DNA from: Polynucleobacter sp. HIN7
GTDB taxonomy: Bacteria > Pseudomonadota > Gammaproteobacteria > Burkholderiales > Burkholderiaceae
DNA length: 64,000 nucleotides
Direction: 5' to 3'
Assembly (NCBI RefSeq): GCF_030297595.1
Contig: NZ_AP028138.1
Location: 62,001-126,000, forward strand
Translations under genes and position numbers: made by a program
The notes under the pieces: model-generated
Told to the model about the DNA's origin: nothing
The model's input: only the letters and a program-made list of their open reading frames with translations
The model's database searches: none
In this document: one piece after another, positions 49,556 through 58,916 of the stretch
How the letters are laid out: every line of letters begins with the position of its first letter
Numbering within the stretch: position 1 is the first letter of the stretch

Positions 49556-49963
49556 ATGGCTAGCGAAACCCCAAGTACCAAACCCTACCTCATCCGTGCA
49601 CTGCATCAGTGGTGTACGGATTTTGGTTTTACTCCGTTCTTAGCCGTTTTTGTTGATGAACGGGTTGAAGTGCCCATGGAGTTTGTCAAAAATAACGAGA
49701 TTGTTCTCAACATCTCTTCAGAGGCTTGCCATCAGCTGCATATTGAGAACGATTGGATCAGTTTTCAGGCAAGGTTTGGTGGTGTACCGAAGAAAGTATT
49801 AGTACCGGTCACGCACGTATTAGCAATCTACGCCCGAGAAAACGGCCAAGGGATGTCCTTCCCCTTTGATCCCGAGACCAAGGGTCCGGTAGATAAGGGA
49901 CTTGGTAACCAAGAAGCCACCAAGACCAAGAGCGAGCGCCCTGTTTTGAAGATTGTGAAGTAA
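49556..49963 (+). CDS. sspB: ClpXP protease specificity-enhancing factor SspB
   Basis: Adaptor that hands ssrA-tagged proteins to ClpXP. The 135-residue protein has the SspB fold start KPYLIRALHQWCTDFGFTPF and the FQARFGGVPKKVLVPVTHVLAIYARENGQGM core. After a flexible linker it ends with the ClpX-docking XB motif ERPVLKIVK. Standard partner gene of sspA. Confidence 0.95.
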   Translation: MASETPSTKPYLIRALHQWCTDFGFTPFLAVFVDERVEVPMEFVKNNEIVLNISSEACHQLHIENDWISFQARFGGVPKKVLVPVTHVLAIYARENGQGMSFPFDPETKGPVDKGLGNQEATKTKSERPVLKIVK

Positions 49964-49991
49964 GTTAAAATCTCAATTCTAGAAGGTCAAT

Positions 49992-50067
49992 GCCCCATTA
50001 GCTCATCTGGTAGAGCAACTGATTTGTAATCAGTAGGTGGTCTGTTCGAGTCGGACATGGGGCACCA
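49992..50067 (+). tRNA. tRNA-Thr (anticodon UGU)
   Basis: A 76-base cloverleaf. The acceptor arm GCCCCAT pairs with ATGGGGC, the D arm has GCTC...GAGC, the anticodon stem CTGAT/ATCAG encloses loop TTTGTAA (anticodon TGT, reading ACA), and a TTCGAGT T-loop is present. The CCA end is encoded. Lies between sspB and the convergent MFS gene. Confidence 0.95.
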
Positions 50068-50088
50068 ATCACCCTCTTGATCCTATCT

Positions 50089-51405
50089 TCATTGATTCAG
50101 ATCCACTTTCCTTGTCTCTGGCAGATACAGTATTGCCAAGGTTGCTGCAATCGCTAGGAAAAGAGTTGGATACCAAAGCCCTGCAAGTTGACTCGTAAAC
50201 TCTTTATTGAGCCAGGTCACAATCAACGGTAGCAATCCCCCGATCCAGCCGGCTGCTAGGTTGTGTGGCAAAGTTGCTGCACTATTGCGTGTTCTCGCTG
50301 GAAACAGCTCCGCTAGAAGAGCCGTTTGAGGCCCCACAACTAATGAAAGCGGTATTGCCAGTGCAATTAAGGTTGCGCTCATTAGAAAATAATCAGGGGC
50401 GCTTTGCATTGATAGGCTTTGCAGAAATTGATAGGCAGGCTGAATCAGGATTGTTCCGAGTAACAAGCCGCTAATCACGACTGGACGTCGACCAATTTTG
50501 TCGGAGAGTGCTCCTGCAATAATCACCATCGGAAAGAGAACGAGCGTTGCGGTGATGGTGAGGGTATCCACAATTTGCGAACTCATTTGCAAGGCGGATT
50601 TCATGAAGATACCGGTATAGACCTGCACACAGAAAAAGAGGACAGATCCGCCCGCTGAGATGCAGAAGAACAACAGAAACATTTGTTTACGCGTTTCTTT
50701 GTCTTTAAAGTTATCGCGCAGTGGTGATTTGGCTAGCTCGCCTTTAGCGAGCATCGCTTTAAAGATTGGCGTTTCCTCAAGGGTCATCCGAACCTTGAGG
50801 GCAACTAGCAGAAGAACAATAGAGAACCAAAAAGGCACGCGCCAACCCCATTCTTTAAAACTCTCTGGATCTAAATAGTGATGGAGCAAGACCAATTGCA
50901 GGATCGAGGCCAGCATTCCAAGCGGCCCCATGAGTTGTAAAACACTTGTCTTCAATCCCCGGTTGGTGCTTCCTGCATGCTCAGTTAAGTAGACCGCACT
51001 CCCGCCAATTTCTCCACCGGCAGATAGGCCTTGAAGAAGTCTTAGGGTTACCAAGCAAATAGGTGCCCAAATCCCAATTTGCTCATAGGTGGGTAAAAAT
51101 CCCACGGCGAAAGTAGCTCCGCCCATTAAGGTGATCGTGATTAGAAAAACTGGCCGACGCCCAATACGATCACCGAGAGAGCCAAAGAATGCTGCACCCA
51201 AGGGTCTAACCACCATCCCTGCCCCAAAGGTTGCAAGACTGGCTAAGAGGCCCGTCATGGGGTCGGAGCTTGGAAAAAAGAGTGGGGCAAAGGCCACTGC
51301 CAGGGTGGCAAAGGTGAGGAAGTCGTACCACTCTAGAAAGGTGCCAAAACAGGCAGCGGTGGCAATTTTGGGGTAAGAATGGTTGGTATCTGGGGGATTT
51401 TGCAC
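50089..51405 (-). CDS. MFS transporter, metabolite:proton symporter type
   Basis: Twelve-helix major facilitator of the MHS group (ProP/ShiA/KgtP-like), probably importing an organic acid or a related metabolite with protons. The 438-residue protein has the MHS-type start ATAACFGTFLEWYDFLTFA, the loop 2-3 motif GSLGDRIGRRPVF and RLLQGLSAGGEIGGSAVYL. A second DKIGRRPV is in the second half, with LAELFPARTRNSA near helix 11. Substrate cannot be told from sequence alone. It ends just past tRNA-Thr and its 5' side faces the phasin promoter. Confidence 0.9.
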   Translation of the reverse strand: MQNPPDTNHSYPKIATAACFGTFLEWYDFLTFATLAVAFAPLFFPSSDPMTGLLASLATFGAGMVVRPLGAAFFGSLGDRIGRRPVFLITITLMGGATFAVGFLPTYEQIGIWAPICLVTLRLLQGLSAGGEIGGSAVYLTEHAGSTNRGLKTSVLQLMGPLGMLASILQLVLLHHYLDPESFKEWGWRVPFWFSIVLLLVALKVRMTLEETPIFKAMLAKGELAKSPLRDNFKDKETRKQMFLLFFCISAGGSVLFFCVQVYTGIFMKSALQMSSQIVDTLTITATLVLFPMVIIAGALSDKIGRRPVVISGLLLGTILIQPAYQFLQSLSMQSAPDYFLMSATLIALAIPLSLVVGPQTALLAELFPARTRNSAATLPHNLAAGWIGGLLPLIVTWLNKEFTSQLAGLWYPTLFLAIAATLAILYLPETRKVDLNQ

Positions 51406-51486
51406 AGTAGATTTATTATAAATAATTGATTTAATTGACTATTTTATTCAATACCCGAGTATTTTGTTGCATTGCACACATATTTA

Positions 51487-51515
51487 TTGCGCAGCAGCAA
51501 ATAATTGGGTATAGT
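51487..51515 (+). promoter_or_regulatory. Promoter of the phasin gene
   Basis: TTGCGC (51487-51492) and TATAGT (51510-51515) with a 17-base spacer, giving a start near 51522. Two TGCANTGCA elements flank it, TGCATTGCA at 51468-51476 and TGCAGTGCA at 51523-51531, the second right at the start of transcription. They are candidate operators for a PhaR-type repressor, which binds TGC-rich sites in other bacteria. Confidence 0.6.
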
Positions 51516-51565
51516 TTCATGGTGCAGTGCAATATCAAACGAATTAATTAATTGGAGAGTACACC

Positions 51566-52147
51566 ATGAATCAAGATCAAGTCGCAGCAAAATTGTCGCA
51601 AATCCAGAGCAAGAACCTTGAGACCGTATTTTCTTTGAGCGAAGCTGCTCTTGAGAATGCTCAGAAACTCGTTGAATTGAACTACGACGCTTCTAAAGCT
51701 GTGTTGTTAAATGCTCAAGAGAACATTCAGCAAGTATTGAGTGCAAAAGATCCAAAGCAAGTAACCGAACTTTTGCAAGCCGATACTTTGCAAGACGTTG
51801 GTAATCAAGCCATTGCTCATCAGCGCAAAGTAACCAAAGTATTGCGTGAGAGCGGTAAAGAGTTTGCTGATGTCGTAGAAGCTAGCATTGAGCAAGCTCA
51901 AGCTGGCATGCAAGACTGGGTAAATACCTTGGCTGCAAATGCACCCGCTGGTTCGGATGTGTTTGTATCTGCATTCAAAACCTCGATGAACTCGGTGATG
52001 CAAGGTATTGAGCAGTTCCGTGAAGCCAGCAAGGATGCATTGGCTACTGTTGAGAAATCAGCTGACCAAGCATTTGAAGCATTCCAAGGCCAATTGGCTC
52101 AAGTGAAAAAAGCCGCCGCTCCTGCAAAGGCTCGTAAGGTTGCTTAA
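51566..52147 (+). CDS. Phasin (PHA granule-associated protein)
   Basis: Phasins coat polyhydroxyalkanoate granules and control their size. The 193-residue protein is all-helical, Ala/Gln-rich, with the phasin_2-type pattern NLETVFSLSEAALENAQKL, LNAQENIQQVLSAKDPKQ and an Ala/Lys-rich tail (KKAAAPAKARKVA). A GGAG ribosome-binding site is at 51553-51556. The presence of a phasin implies PHA storage, though the synthase genes are not in the window. Confidence 0.92.
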   Translation: MNQDQVAAKLSQIQSKNLETVFSLSEAALENAQKLVELNYDASKAVLLNAQENIQQVLSAKDPKQVTELLQADTLQDVGNQAIAHQRKVTKVLRESGKEFADVVEASIEQAQAGMQDWVNTLAANAPAGSDVFVSAFKTSMNSVMQGIEQFREASKDALATVEKSADQAFEAFQGQLAQVKKAAAPAKARKVA

Positions 52148-52170
52148 TTAGCAATTCGTTGTTCTTGAAG

Positions 52171-52195
52171 ACCCGCTCCGAGTGAGCGGGTTTTT
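52171..52195. terminator. Terminator after the phasin gene
   Basis: ACCCGCTC (52171-52178) pairs with GAGCGGGT (52184-52191) around CGAGT and is followed by TTTTT. It lies between the convergent phasin and rmuC genes. Confidence 0.9.
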
Positions 52196-52197
52196 AT

Positions 52198-53466
52198 TTA
52201 TGCTGAGTCATCATCTTGCGCGAGTAGATTGCTCGCAATCATTTTATTGGGCTTCACACCCAATTCTTTCACTTTCTCAGCAGCTTTAATCAAATTGCCT
52301 TTGCCCGTTTTCAGTTTATTGAAGGCATCGTGATAACTCGATTGCGCTTGGTCTAGGCGTTTGCCAATTTGCTCAAGGTCTTCCACAAAGCCTACAAACT
52401 TGTCATAGAGGTTGGCGCACTGACGGGCAATCTCCATGGCATTTTTGTTCTGTTGATCCTGCCTCCATAAGTGGGCGACACTTCGCAAGGTGGCCATGAG
52501 GGTGCTGGGGCATACCAAGACGATATTTTTACTAAGCGCCTCTTGGTAGAGATTGGGGGCAGACTTGAGAGCACTTAAAAAAGCCGGCTCAATGGGAATA
52601 AACATCAATACAAAATCCACACTGGCGATATCCGCAATCCCAGCATAGTTCTTCCCAGACAAACCTTGAATATGTTGCCGAATTGATTGAATGTGGGCGA
52701 GTAGTTCCTTATCGGCTTCATCTGGACTGGCTGCCTCAGTATGTCTGGCATAGGCCGTAATTGATACTTTACTATCGATTACGAGGTGGCGACCCTCAGG
52801 TAACTTAATAATCACATCAGGCTGTAAGCGACTGCCATCCGCCTGCATATGGCTATCCTGAACCAGATACTCTTCTCCTTTGCGTAAGCCCGAGGACTCC
52901 AGGATGGATTCCAGAACGAGCTCTCCCCAGTTTCCTTGGGCCTTAGAGTCGCCCTTTAGCGCATTGGTAAGCGAGCGTGCCTCATCCGACATCTTGAGGT
53001 TGAGATTGGCTAGACGCTCAATTTCGTGCTTAAGTGCAAAGCGTTCCCTAGATTCTTTTTCGTAAGAGTTGCTCACTTGTTCCTTGAATTCAGTGAGCTT
53101 GGTTTGTAGCGGCTTTAGCAAAATATCGAGCTGCTGGGCATTTTGCTCCGTGAACTTCTTGGTTTTATCTTCCAAAATCTCATTGGCGAGATTCTTAAAC
53201 TGGTTGGTGAGCGCCTCCTTGGCCTCGTTTAATGAATCAATCCGATGTTGAACTTGCTTACGCTCTGAATCCAACTCAGCCTCTAGGCGAATGGCGCGCT
53301 GGAGGACTTGGTCACGCTCAACCCTAATTTGCTCTAACTGGGCAGTTACCTCAGTAATAGTAGCCTGTTGTTGATTCTGATTGGATCGAAGAATGGCAAC
53401 ATACATTCCAAGCCCGATGGAAATGCCAAGGGCAACAATGGTAATCAGGGTAGGAAGGTCTGTCAT
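52198..53466 (-). CDS. rmuC: DNA recombination protein RmuC homologue
   Basis: RmuC-family protein, reported to limit DNA inversions between short inverted repeats; it has a nuclease-like fold. The 422-residue protein has an N-terminal membrane anchor (LITIVALGISIGLGMYVAIL), a long coiled coil (~30-165) and the conserved catalytic-like core. That core reads GNWGELVLESILESSGL, PDVIIKLPEGRHLVIDSKVS and FVLMFIPIEPAFLSAL. Typical length for the family. Confidence 0.93.
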   Translation of the reverse strand: MTDLPTLITIVALGISIGLGMYVAILRSNQNQQQATITEVTAQLEQIRVERDQVLQRAIRLEAELDSERKQVQHRIDSLNEAKEALTNQFKNLANEILEDKTKKFTEQNAQQLDILLKPLQTKLTEFKEQVSNSYEKESRERFALKHEIERLANLNLKMSDEARSLTNALKGDSKAQGNWGELVLESILESSGLRKGEEYLVQDSHMQADGSRLQPDVIIKLPEGRHLVIDSKVSITAYARHTEAASPDEADKELLAHIQSIRQHIQGLSGKNYAGIADIASVDFVLMFIPIEPAFLSALKSAPNLYQEALSKNIVLVCPSTLMATLRSVAHLWRQDQQNKNAMEIARQCANLYDKFVGFVEDLEQIGKRLDQAQSSYHDAFNKLKTGKGNLIKAAEKVKELGVKPNKMIASNLLAQDDDSA

Positions 53467-53525
53467 GGGCTTAGTCTACTGCAGACCAAGCCCACCGAGT
53501 GAGCTTTTGAGGAGGGGGCTTGCGA

Positions 53526-53837
53526 TCAAAGACCGAGGAGTTTTTTGAGTTCGCCGCTTTGGTACATCTCGGTCATGATGTCTGAACCACCAATGAACTC
53601 GCCATTGACATAAAGCTGAGGAATGGTTGGCCAGTTTGCATACTCTTTAATACCTTGGCGAATGGCTTCATCATCAAAGACATTGACGGTATGCAAGGTC
53701 TCTAGGCCACAGGCACGCAAGATATTCACGGCATTACCCGAGAAGCCGCATTGTGGGAACTGTGCGGTACCCTTCATAAATAGAACCACGGGATGGCTGG
53801 TCACAATTTCTTTGATCTTGGCTTGGGTATCACTCAT
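53526..53837 (-). CDS. grxD: Monothiol glutaredoxin Grx4
   Basis: CGFS-type monothiol glutaredoxin that carries 2Fe-2S clusters together with BolA proteins. The 103-residue protein has VVLFMKGTAQFPQCGFSGNAV with the CGFS active site, WPTIPQLYVNGEFIGGSDI and EMYQSGEL. It is downstream of hemA-prfA-prmC with an 85-base gap. A BolA-family partner is encoded at 28521-28760. Confidence 0.95.
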   Translation of the reverse strand: MSDTQAKIKEIVTSHPVVLFMKGTAQFPQCGFSGNAVNILRACGLETLHTVNVFDDEAIRQGIKEYANWPTIPQLYVNGEFIGGSDIMTEMYQSGELKKLLGL

Positions 53838-53922
53838 GGTGATGAAATCCTTTCATAAACGAACTGGGTTTGCTTCAATTTTTACTTGATAGCTATTTTA
53901 TGACCGATTAAAAAGTAGGGTC

Positions 53923-54798
53923 TTATTTTCTGGCCTGCGTGACTCGTAAATGCCCCGCTAGATCAGTAATGGTAGCAATTTCATGAAATGCACGCTTCTC
54001 TAGGAGCGTAGCAACTGCAGCCGCCTGATCATAGCCATGCTCGACGGCAATCAGTCCGCCAGGCTTTAAGTAATGCTGGGCGTGATTCACAATCTCCCGA
54101 ATGCACGACAGGCCATCGCCATCATCAGTGAGCGCTGCTCTGGGCTCAAAGCGTAGATCGCCATCTTGCAAATGGGGATCATCCTTTTGGATATAAGGGG
54201 GGTTGCTGACAATTACATCAAATGTGTTTAGGTATCGATCGGGTATTGCTGCATACCAATTACTTTGCAAAAACTCGACCATATGGTTAAGCCCCAAGGC
54301 TTTAGCATTCTCGCAAGCAAGTTCAATCGCAGCAGTCGATTGATCAATCCCCAGAATGCTTAGATTGATCGGCGTTTTGCTGATAGCGCATTCATGGGCA
54401 ATAGCAAGAGCAATCGCTCCAGAGCCGGTTCCCAAATCCAGAATCTGAATGGTTTGATTGGGGTAGTTCGCATCAATCCGCTTTATTTCTTCTAGCGCAA
54501 GATCGACCAAGAGCTCGGTCTCTGGGCGTGGGATCAATACCGCTTCATTGACCTTCAGCTCAATTCCATGAAAACTTTTCATTCCTGTGAGATAAGCCAC
54601 GGGCACCCCAGACTCGCGCTGGGCCTCTAGCGATTTCCAGGCCGTTATGAGTTCATGGGGAAGCGGTTCTTGATCTTTGGCGATTAGGGCCGATCGTGAC
54701 CAACCCAGATGCTTTTCAAGTAGATCCCCCAATAAGACCTTGGCATCCGTTTTATTGAGTGGGGTACTCTCGAGGAGAGTAGCAATCGTGTTGGCCAT
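53923..54798 (-). CDS. prmC: Peptide chain release factor N5-glutamine methyltransferase
   Basis: PrmC methylates the Gln of the GGQ motif in release factors RF1 and RF2. The 291-residue protein has an N-terminal helical domain (VLLGDLLEKHLGWSR) and the SAM-binding ILDLGTGSGAIALAIA. It has the Gln-binding NPPYI motif in VIVSNPPYIQKDDPHL. It lies eight bases after prfA, its substrate's gene. Confidence 0.96.
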   Translation of the reverse strand: MANTIATLLESTPLNKTDAKVLLGDLLEKHLGWSRSALIAKDQEPLPHELITAWKSLEAQRESGVPVAYLTGMKSFHGIELKVNEAVLIPRPETELLVDLALEEIKRIDANYPNQTIQILDLGTGSGAIALAIAHECAISKTPINLSILGIDQSTAAIELACENAKALGLNHMVEFLQSNWYAAIPDRYLNTFDVIVSNPPYIQKDDPHLQDGDLRFEPRAALTDDGDGLSCIREIVNHAQHYLKPGGLIAVEHGYDQAAAVATLLEKRAFHEIATITDLAGHLRVTQARK

Positions 54799-54806
54799 GA
54801 TGCGGA

Positions 54807-55886
54807 TTACGCATCGCCCATGGCGGCTAAGAGTTCAGCTTGATGTTCTGCTGCCAGGGCATTTAATAGATCGCCAATATCGCCATCCATCATGGCATCA
54901 ATTTTGTAGAGGGTTAGGTTGATACGGTGATCGGTGATTCGGCCCTGGGGAAAGTTGTAGGTACGAATCCGGTCACTGCGATCGCCACTACCCACTAAGG
55001 ATTTACGGGTTTGGGCTTGTTCTTGCTGCTGCGCATATCGTTGGGCATCCATGATGCGTGAGACTAAGACCTTCATGGCTTGATCTTTATTGCGATGTTG
55101 GCTGCGATCGTCTTGGCACTCCACCACTATTCCAGTAGGAAGGTGAGTGATCCGCACTGCAGAGTCGGTTTTATTGATGTGTTGTCCACCAGCACCCGAG
55201 GCCCGAAAGGTGTCGATGCGGATCTCTGCTGGATTAATTTTGACGCTCTCGATTTCATCGACTTCGGGCATCACTGCAACCGTACAAGCCGATGTATGAA
55301 TCCGTCCTTGAGTCTCAGTTTGCGGGACGCGCTGTACCCGATGACCACCAGACTCAAACTTCATCTTGGCATAGACGTCATTGCCCGCTAAGCGCACGAT
55401 CACCTCTTTATAGCCCCCAAGATCCGACTCGGCTTGACTAACAATCTCGGTTTTCCAGCCCTGACGCTCGGCGTAGCGGGTATACATGCGAAGAAGATCC
55501 GCTGCAAACAAAGCGCTTTCATCACCGCCAGTGCCCGCTCGGATCTCTAAAAAGATATTGCGCCCATCGTCTGCATCTTTGGGTAGCAAAAGGGTTTGTA
55601 GGCTTTTCTCAAGATCGGCCATCCGTGCTTGTGCATCTTTTTCTTCTTCGTCGGCAAAGTCCTTCATTTCTGGGTCAAGGCGCATTTCGCTCGCAGCCTT
55701 TGCATCCGCCTCCGCTTTTTTGTAAAGCCCAAACTGCTCCACCACCGTTGAGATATCAGCATGCTCACGCGTGAGTTTACGATAGACATCCATATCCTTC
55801 GCGGAGTCTTCTTGCATCAAAATGGTATTGAGTTCAGCCAAACGGGCATCCAGATGCTCCAGCTTGGCACGCATGCTGGATTTCAT
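54807..55886 (-). CDS. prfA: Peptide chain release factor 1
   Basis: RF1 reads UAA and UAG stops. The 359-residue protein has the PxT-type tripeptide loop in [15 protein letters not shown] (PQT) and the GGQ loop in [19 protein letters not shown] typical [18 protein letters not shown] segment precedes them. Start ATG 55886 directly follows the hemA TAG stop. The hemA-prfA-prmC operon is conserved in proteobacteria. Confidence 0.97.
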   Translation of the reverse strand: MKSSMRAKLEHLDARLAELNTILMQEDSAKDMDVYRKLTREHADISTVVEQFGLYKKAEADAKAASEMRLDPEMKDFADEEEKDAQARMADLEKSLQTLLLPKDADDGRNIFLEIRAGTGGDESALFAADLLRMYTRYAERQGWKTEIVSQAESDLGGYKEVIVRLAGNDVYAKMKFESGGHRVQRVPQTETQGRIHTSACTVAVMPEVDEIESVKINPAEIRIDTFRASGAGGQHINKTDSAVRITHLPTGIVVECQDDRSQHRNKDQAMKVLVSRIMDAQRYAQQQEQAQTRKSLVGSGDRSDRIRTYNFPQGRITDHRINLTLYKIDAMMDGDIGDLLNALAAEHQAELLAAMGDA

Positions 55887-57218
55887 CTAATGGCTATCGG
55901 AGGGACTATTTTTATCGCTTGAGTGAGTGGCAAATAACTTGGGTAGTAATTTCAGTAAAGCATCACGCTCCGAACCACTAGCGTGTTGTAGGGCGTGTAA
56001 GGAGCCATGCAAGAACTTATTAGTAAGACCCTGGGCCATGGCATTGAGAACCTCTTGCGGGTCCTCGCCGCGAACTAAGCGTTTAAGGGCGCGCTCTAGC
56101 TCAATTTGTCGTAGGCGATCACCTTGTAGTTGAAGATCTTGGATTAACGGTACGGCATTACGGCCTTGTAGCCAGTGCATGAAATTACTCACACGCTCTT
56201 CAATAATGATCTCGGCCTGGCTTACTGCGGCTTGACGTAAATTGGCGCCGGCTTGGGCCATAGTGCCTAAGTCATCCACTGTATAGAGATACACATCATT
56301 TAATCGGGCGATCTCGGGCTCAAAGTCTCGTGGCACTGCCAGATCAATCATCACCATGGGCTTGCGACGCCTGAGCTTTAGGGCACTTTCCACCATCCCC
56401 AAGCCAATGATAGGTAGCGGGCTAGCGGTCGACGAGACAATAATGTCAAACTCATGAAGACGTGTGGGAAGGTCATTGAGACGAAAGGACTCTGCTTCGA
56501 TATTTTGGGCTGAGATTGAGTCCGCCAGTTCTTGCCCACGCTCTACAGTACGATTTGCAATCGCTGCACCGCGGGGTTTACGAGCCACGAAGTGGGTGGC
56601 GCATAAGGTAATCATTTCACCGGCGCCGATAAATAGAATTTTCTGTTCACCAATCGATGCAAAGATGCGTTCGGCTAAGCGAACCGATGCAGCAGCCATC
56701 GAAATGGAATGGGCACCGATTTCAGTTGAGCCACGAACCTCCTTCGCAACGGAAAAGGTTTTCTGAAAGAGTTGATTGAGATAGGTTCCTAGGGCACCAG
56801 CCTCATTGGCGGTGCGAACCGCATCTTTCATTTGACCCAGGATTTGGGTCTCACCAATCACCATTGAATCCAAACCACAAGCTACCCGAAATGCATGACG
56901 TACGGCATCGGATTGTGGCAGGGTATAGATATGGGGTTGTAAAACGCTGGGTGCCAAATTTTGGCTTTTGGCTAACCAGTCAAACGTTGCCTCATGAAAC
57001 TCACCCTCAGAGGCGGGATCATTAGCCGCGCAATAGAGTTCGGTACGATTGCAGGTCGACAGAATGGTTGCCTCAGGCATGCCGCCACGATTAACGCCAC
57101 CCAAATGGGAGCGTAGGTCGGATAATGCGTCAAGCAGACCCTCGGGATCAAAAGCCACTTTTTCCCGAACGGCAACTGGCGCTGTGTGATGGTTAATACC
57201 CAAAGTCAACAGCTTCAT
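55887..57218 (-). CDS. hemA: Glutamyl-tRNA reductase
   Basis: HemA reduces Glu-tRNA to glutamate semialdehyde, the first committed step of haem synthesis by the C5 route. The 443-residue protein starts [15 protein letters not shown] and has the catalytic Cys in [23 protein letters not shown], the NADP-binding [10 protein letters not shown] and the C-terminal dimerisation helix with LLPKLF follow. Upstream of prfA, with the ATG right after its stop. Confidence 0.97.
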   Translation of the reverse strand: MKLLTLGINHHTAPVAVREKVAFDPEGLLDALSDLRSHLGGVNRGGMPEATILSTCNRTELYCAANDPASEGEFHEATFDWLAKSQNLAPSVLQPHIYTLPQSDAVRHAFRVACGLDSMVIGETQILGQMKDAVRTANEAGALGTYLNQLFQKTFSVAKEVRGSTEIGAHSISMAAASVRLAERIFASIGEQKILFIGAGEMITLCATHFVARKPRGAAIANRTVERGQELADSISAQNIEAESFRLNDLPTRLHEFDIIVSSTASPLPIIGLGMVESALKLRRRKPMVMIDLAVPRDFEPEIARLNDVYLYTVDDLGTMAQAGANLRQAAVSQAEIIIEERVSNFMHWLQGRNAVPLIQDLQLQGDRLRQIELERALKRLVRGEDPQEVLNAMAQGLTNKFLHGSLHALQHASGSERDALLKLLPKLFATHSSDKNSPSDSH

Positions 57219-57261
57219 ATTGATAATTATAGGTTTCTTGGGGCTAATAGGGGCGTTTTGA

Positions 57262-57540
57262 ATGGGGTTTTTGGCTTATTTACTACTCGGAAGCTTGATG
57301 GGCTGGGCTGCTGCCCATTATTTTCCTGGGTTTTCCCCTAGAAATAAGGGTGCTAAACGACCCAAGCGAACCAAGGCTACTTACCTCTGGAGCATGTCCC
57401 TGGGGATTCTTGGGACTGCCTTTGCAAGTTTTGGAGGCCAAGCTGCGGGGCTATTTACTGCTGGGCAAATGCTCGAGTGGGGCAGTGCGATTGTGGGGGG
57501 ATTTTTGTTCAGTTTAATGTATTTATTATTCAAAAAATGA
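57262..57540 (+). CDS. Small membrane protein, GlsB/YeaQ/YmgE-like
   Basis: Function unknown. The 92-residue protein has an N-terminal membrane helix ([15 protein letters not shown]), a basic cytoplasmic-type loop (GAKRPKRTK), and two more hydrophobic stretches with Gly motifs ending SLMYLLFKK. The pattern resembles the transglycosylase-associated GlsB family in topology and length, but with low similarity. It diverges from hemA. Confidence 0.6.
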   Translation: MGFLAYLLLGSLMGWAAAHYFPGFSPRNKGAKRPKRTKATYLWSMSLGILGTAFASFGGQAAGLFTAGQMLEWGSAIVGGFLFSLMYLLFKK

Positions 57541-57580
57541 TAAAAATTTCATATAGAATAAAGGGTATTTAAGACTTTTA

Positions 57581-57608
57581 TTGACAAAACTTGCCAAAAA
57601 TTTAAAAT
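57581..57608 (+). promoter_or_regulatory. Promoter of the ParD/ParE-type toxin-antitoxin operon
   Basis: Consensus -35 TTGACA (57581-57586) and -10 TAAAAT (57603-57608), spacer 16 bases. The -10 overlaps the first in-frame ATG (57607), so the protein must start later, at ATG 57616 or 57625. This would make the transcript nearly leaderless. Confidence 0.6.
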
Positions 57609-57615
57609 GAAGACA

Positions 57616-57855
57616 ATGACAACAATGAATATTTCCCTACCTAACTCAATGAAAATATTTGTTGATCAGCAGGTTAGTAGTCGAGGGTATGGAACAAGTA
57701 GTGAGTACTTGAGAGAACTTATTCGCAAGGAGCAAGAAAGAAACGTCTTAAGAGAATTGCTGCTTGCAGGGGCCTCATCGAAACCGGTTCAAGAGATTAA
57801 TTCTGGATATTTTGATGGGTTAAGAAAAAAAGCAAAGAAATTAGCTTCTAGTTGA
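57616..57855 (+). CDS. Type II antitoxin, ParD-like (ribbon-helix-helix)
   Basis: Antitoxin that should bind its own promoter and neutralise the toxin encoded next. The start at ATG 57616 is chosen from the promoter position; it yields 79 residues beginning MTTMNISLPNSMKIFVD, a usual ParD-type start. The core VSSRGYGTSSEYLRELIRK and the flexible C-terminal half that would wrap the toxin follow. The stop overlaps the toxin start by three bases (TTGA). AT-rich compared with the neighbours (18 of 60 bases GC at 57841-57900). Confidence 0.85.
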   Translation: MTTMNISLPNSMKIFVDQQVSSRGYGTSSEYLRELIRKEQERNVLRELLLAGASSKPVQEINSGYFDGLRKKAKKLASS

Positions 57856-58175
57856 TCTCAAAAAAATTAATACTTCTAGATTTTGCGAATAGAGATGCTG
57901 ACAAGATTATCAAAGACACTGTCTGCGATTATGGCCTGGCTGCCTCATTGAAATTAATTGATGAACTTGAAAAATCTTTAAGACGAATAGGCCGTTATCC
58001 AAAATTAGGCTCCTTAAGAATTGGTCAGGAAATTAGTTTTGATAACTTAAGGTCGTATGCACTCAAAAAAGCGCCATATATTATTTTTTATTTAGAACAT
58101 GAAGAATACATTGGTGTGATACGAATACTTCACCAAAAACAAGATATTCCCTTTTGGCTTGAGAATTTGGCCTGA
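57852..58175 (+). CDS. Type II toxin, ParE/RelE-superfamily
   Basis: Toxin partner of the ParD-like antitoxin. The 107-residue ORF opens at TTG 57852 overlapping the antitoxin stop. It has the ParE-type pattern of two N-terminal helices (DFANRDADKIIKDTVCDYG, LIDELEKSLRRIGRYP) then LGSLRIGQEISFDNLRSYAL and a C-terminal beta part with IIFYLEHEEYIGVIRILHQ, close to the family's common VxVxRVLHxRxD end. Gyrase poisoning is the role of classical ParE, but which activity applies is not shown. The TTG start is unusual for these and could lower toxin yield. Confidence 0.8.
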   Translation: MISKKLILLDFANRDADKIIKDTVCDYGLAASLKLIDELEKSLRRIGRYPKLGSLRIGQEISFDNLRSYALKKAPYIIFYLEHEEYIGVIRILHQKQDIPFWLENLA

Positions 58176-58184
58176 GCGGTAAAG

Positions 58185-58901
58185 CTAAACCCAATCGATC
58201 GTCTCCATATTTATAGAAGTTAAATACGCATTTGCCTTCGTAAAGTGCCCAGAACTTTTTTGATCACCTGGGTAGATAAATGGTTGTTTTGTTTTATAGA
58301 CTCCAAGGCCTGAGGGGTGGGAGGATTTTAGGATGAGGTGTTGGTTGGGATTGTGAATGTATTCCTCCATAGACTGCGCATGGCCACCCCAAAGCATCCA
58401 AACGAGATTGGGTTGTTGCGAGAGTTTTTGAATGATCTCAATCACGAAAGGTTTCCACCCTAATTGCGCATGCGAGTTTGCTTCACTGAGACGAACTGAG
58501 AGGGCGGTGTTTAATAACAATACCCCTTGCTTTGCCCAGTGAGTTAAATCACCATTGCTGAGAGATCCCAATCCCTCAAGCATTAATGCTTTATTGATAT
58601 TGCGCAGTGAGCTAGGAAATTGTTTGGATTGCAGCTGAATATCTTTGGGGACTGAGAATGCCAAGCCTTGTGCCAGCCCCGGAGAGTGATAGGGGTCTTG
58701 ACCTAAGATTATGACCTTCACCTGGTTTACCGGTGTGAGATGCAAAGCATTGAAGATCCGCTCTCGATCGGGACGAATCGCATCGCCATGTTCTTGGTAT
58801 TCGATAGCAAACTTTTTAGATAGGGAGTACCAATTACTTGATTGCAGATAGTCATTTAATAGCAGCCGCCAATCATCAGGGATGAAGTGCTTTAGATCCA
58901 T
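58185..58901 (-). CDS. ung: Uracil-DNA glycosylase
   Basis: Removes uracil from DNA in base-excision repair. The 238-residue protein has the catalytic-water motif ILGQDPYHSPGLAQGLAFSVP with Asp, and the C-terminal DNA-intercalation motif HPSGLGVYK (family usually HPSPLS). NTALSVRLSEANSHAQLGW is typical. Lies at the end of a minus-strand run beginning with the monooxygenase gene; convergent with the toxin. Confidence 0.96.
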   Translation of the reverse strand: MDLKHFIPDDWRLLLNDYLQSSNWYSLSKKFAIEYQEHGDAIRPDRERIFNALHLTPVNQVKVIILGQDPYHSPGLAQGLAFSVPKDIQLQSKQFPSSLRNINKALMLEGLGSLSNGDLTHWAKQGVLLLNTALSVRLSEANSHAQLGWKPFVIEIIQKLSQQPNLVWMLWGGHAQSMEEYIHNPNQHLILKSSHPSGLGVYKTKQPFIYPGDQKSSGHFTKANAYLTSINMETIDWV

Positions 58902-58916
58902 GCTGATGGAGCAATA

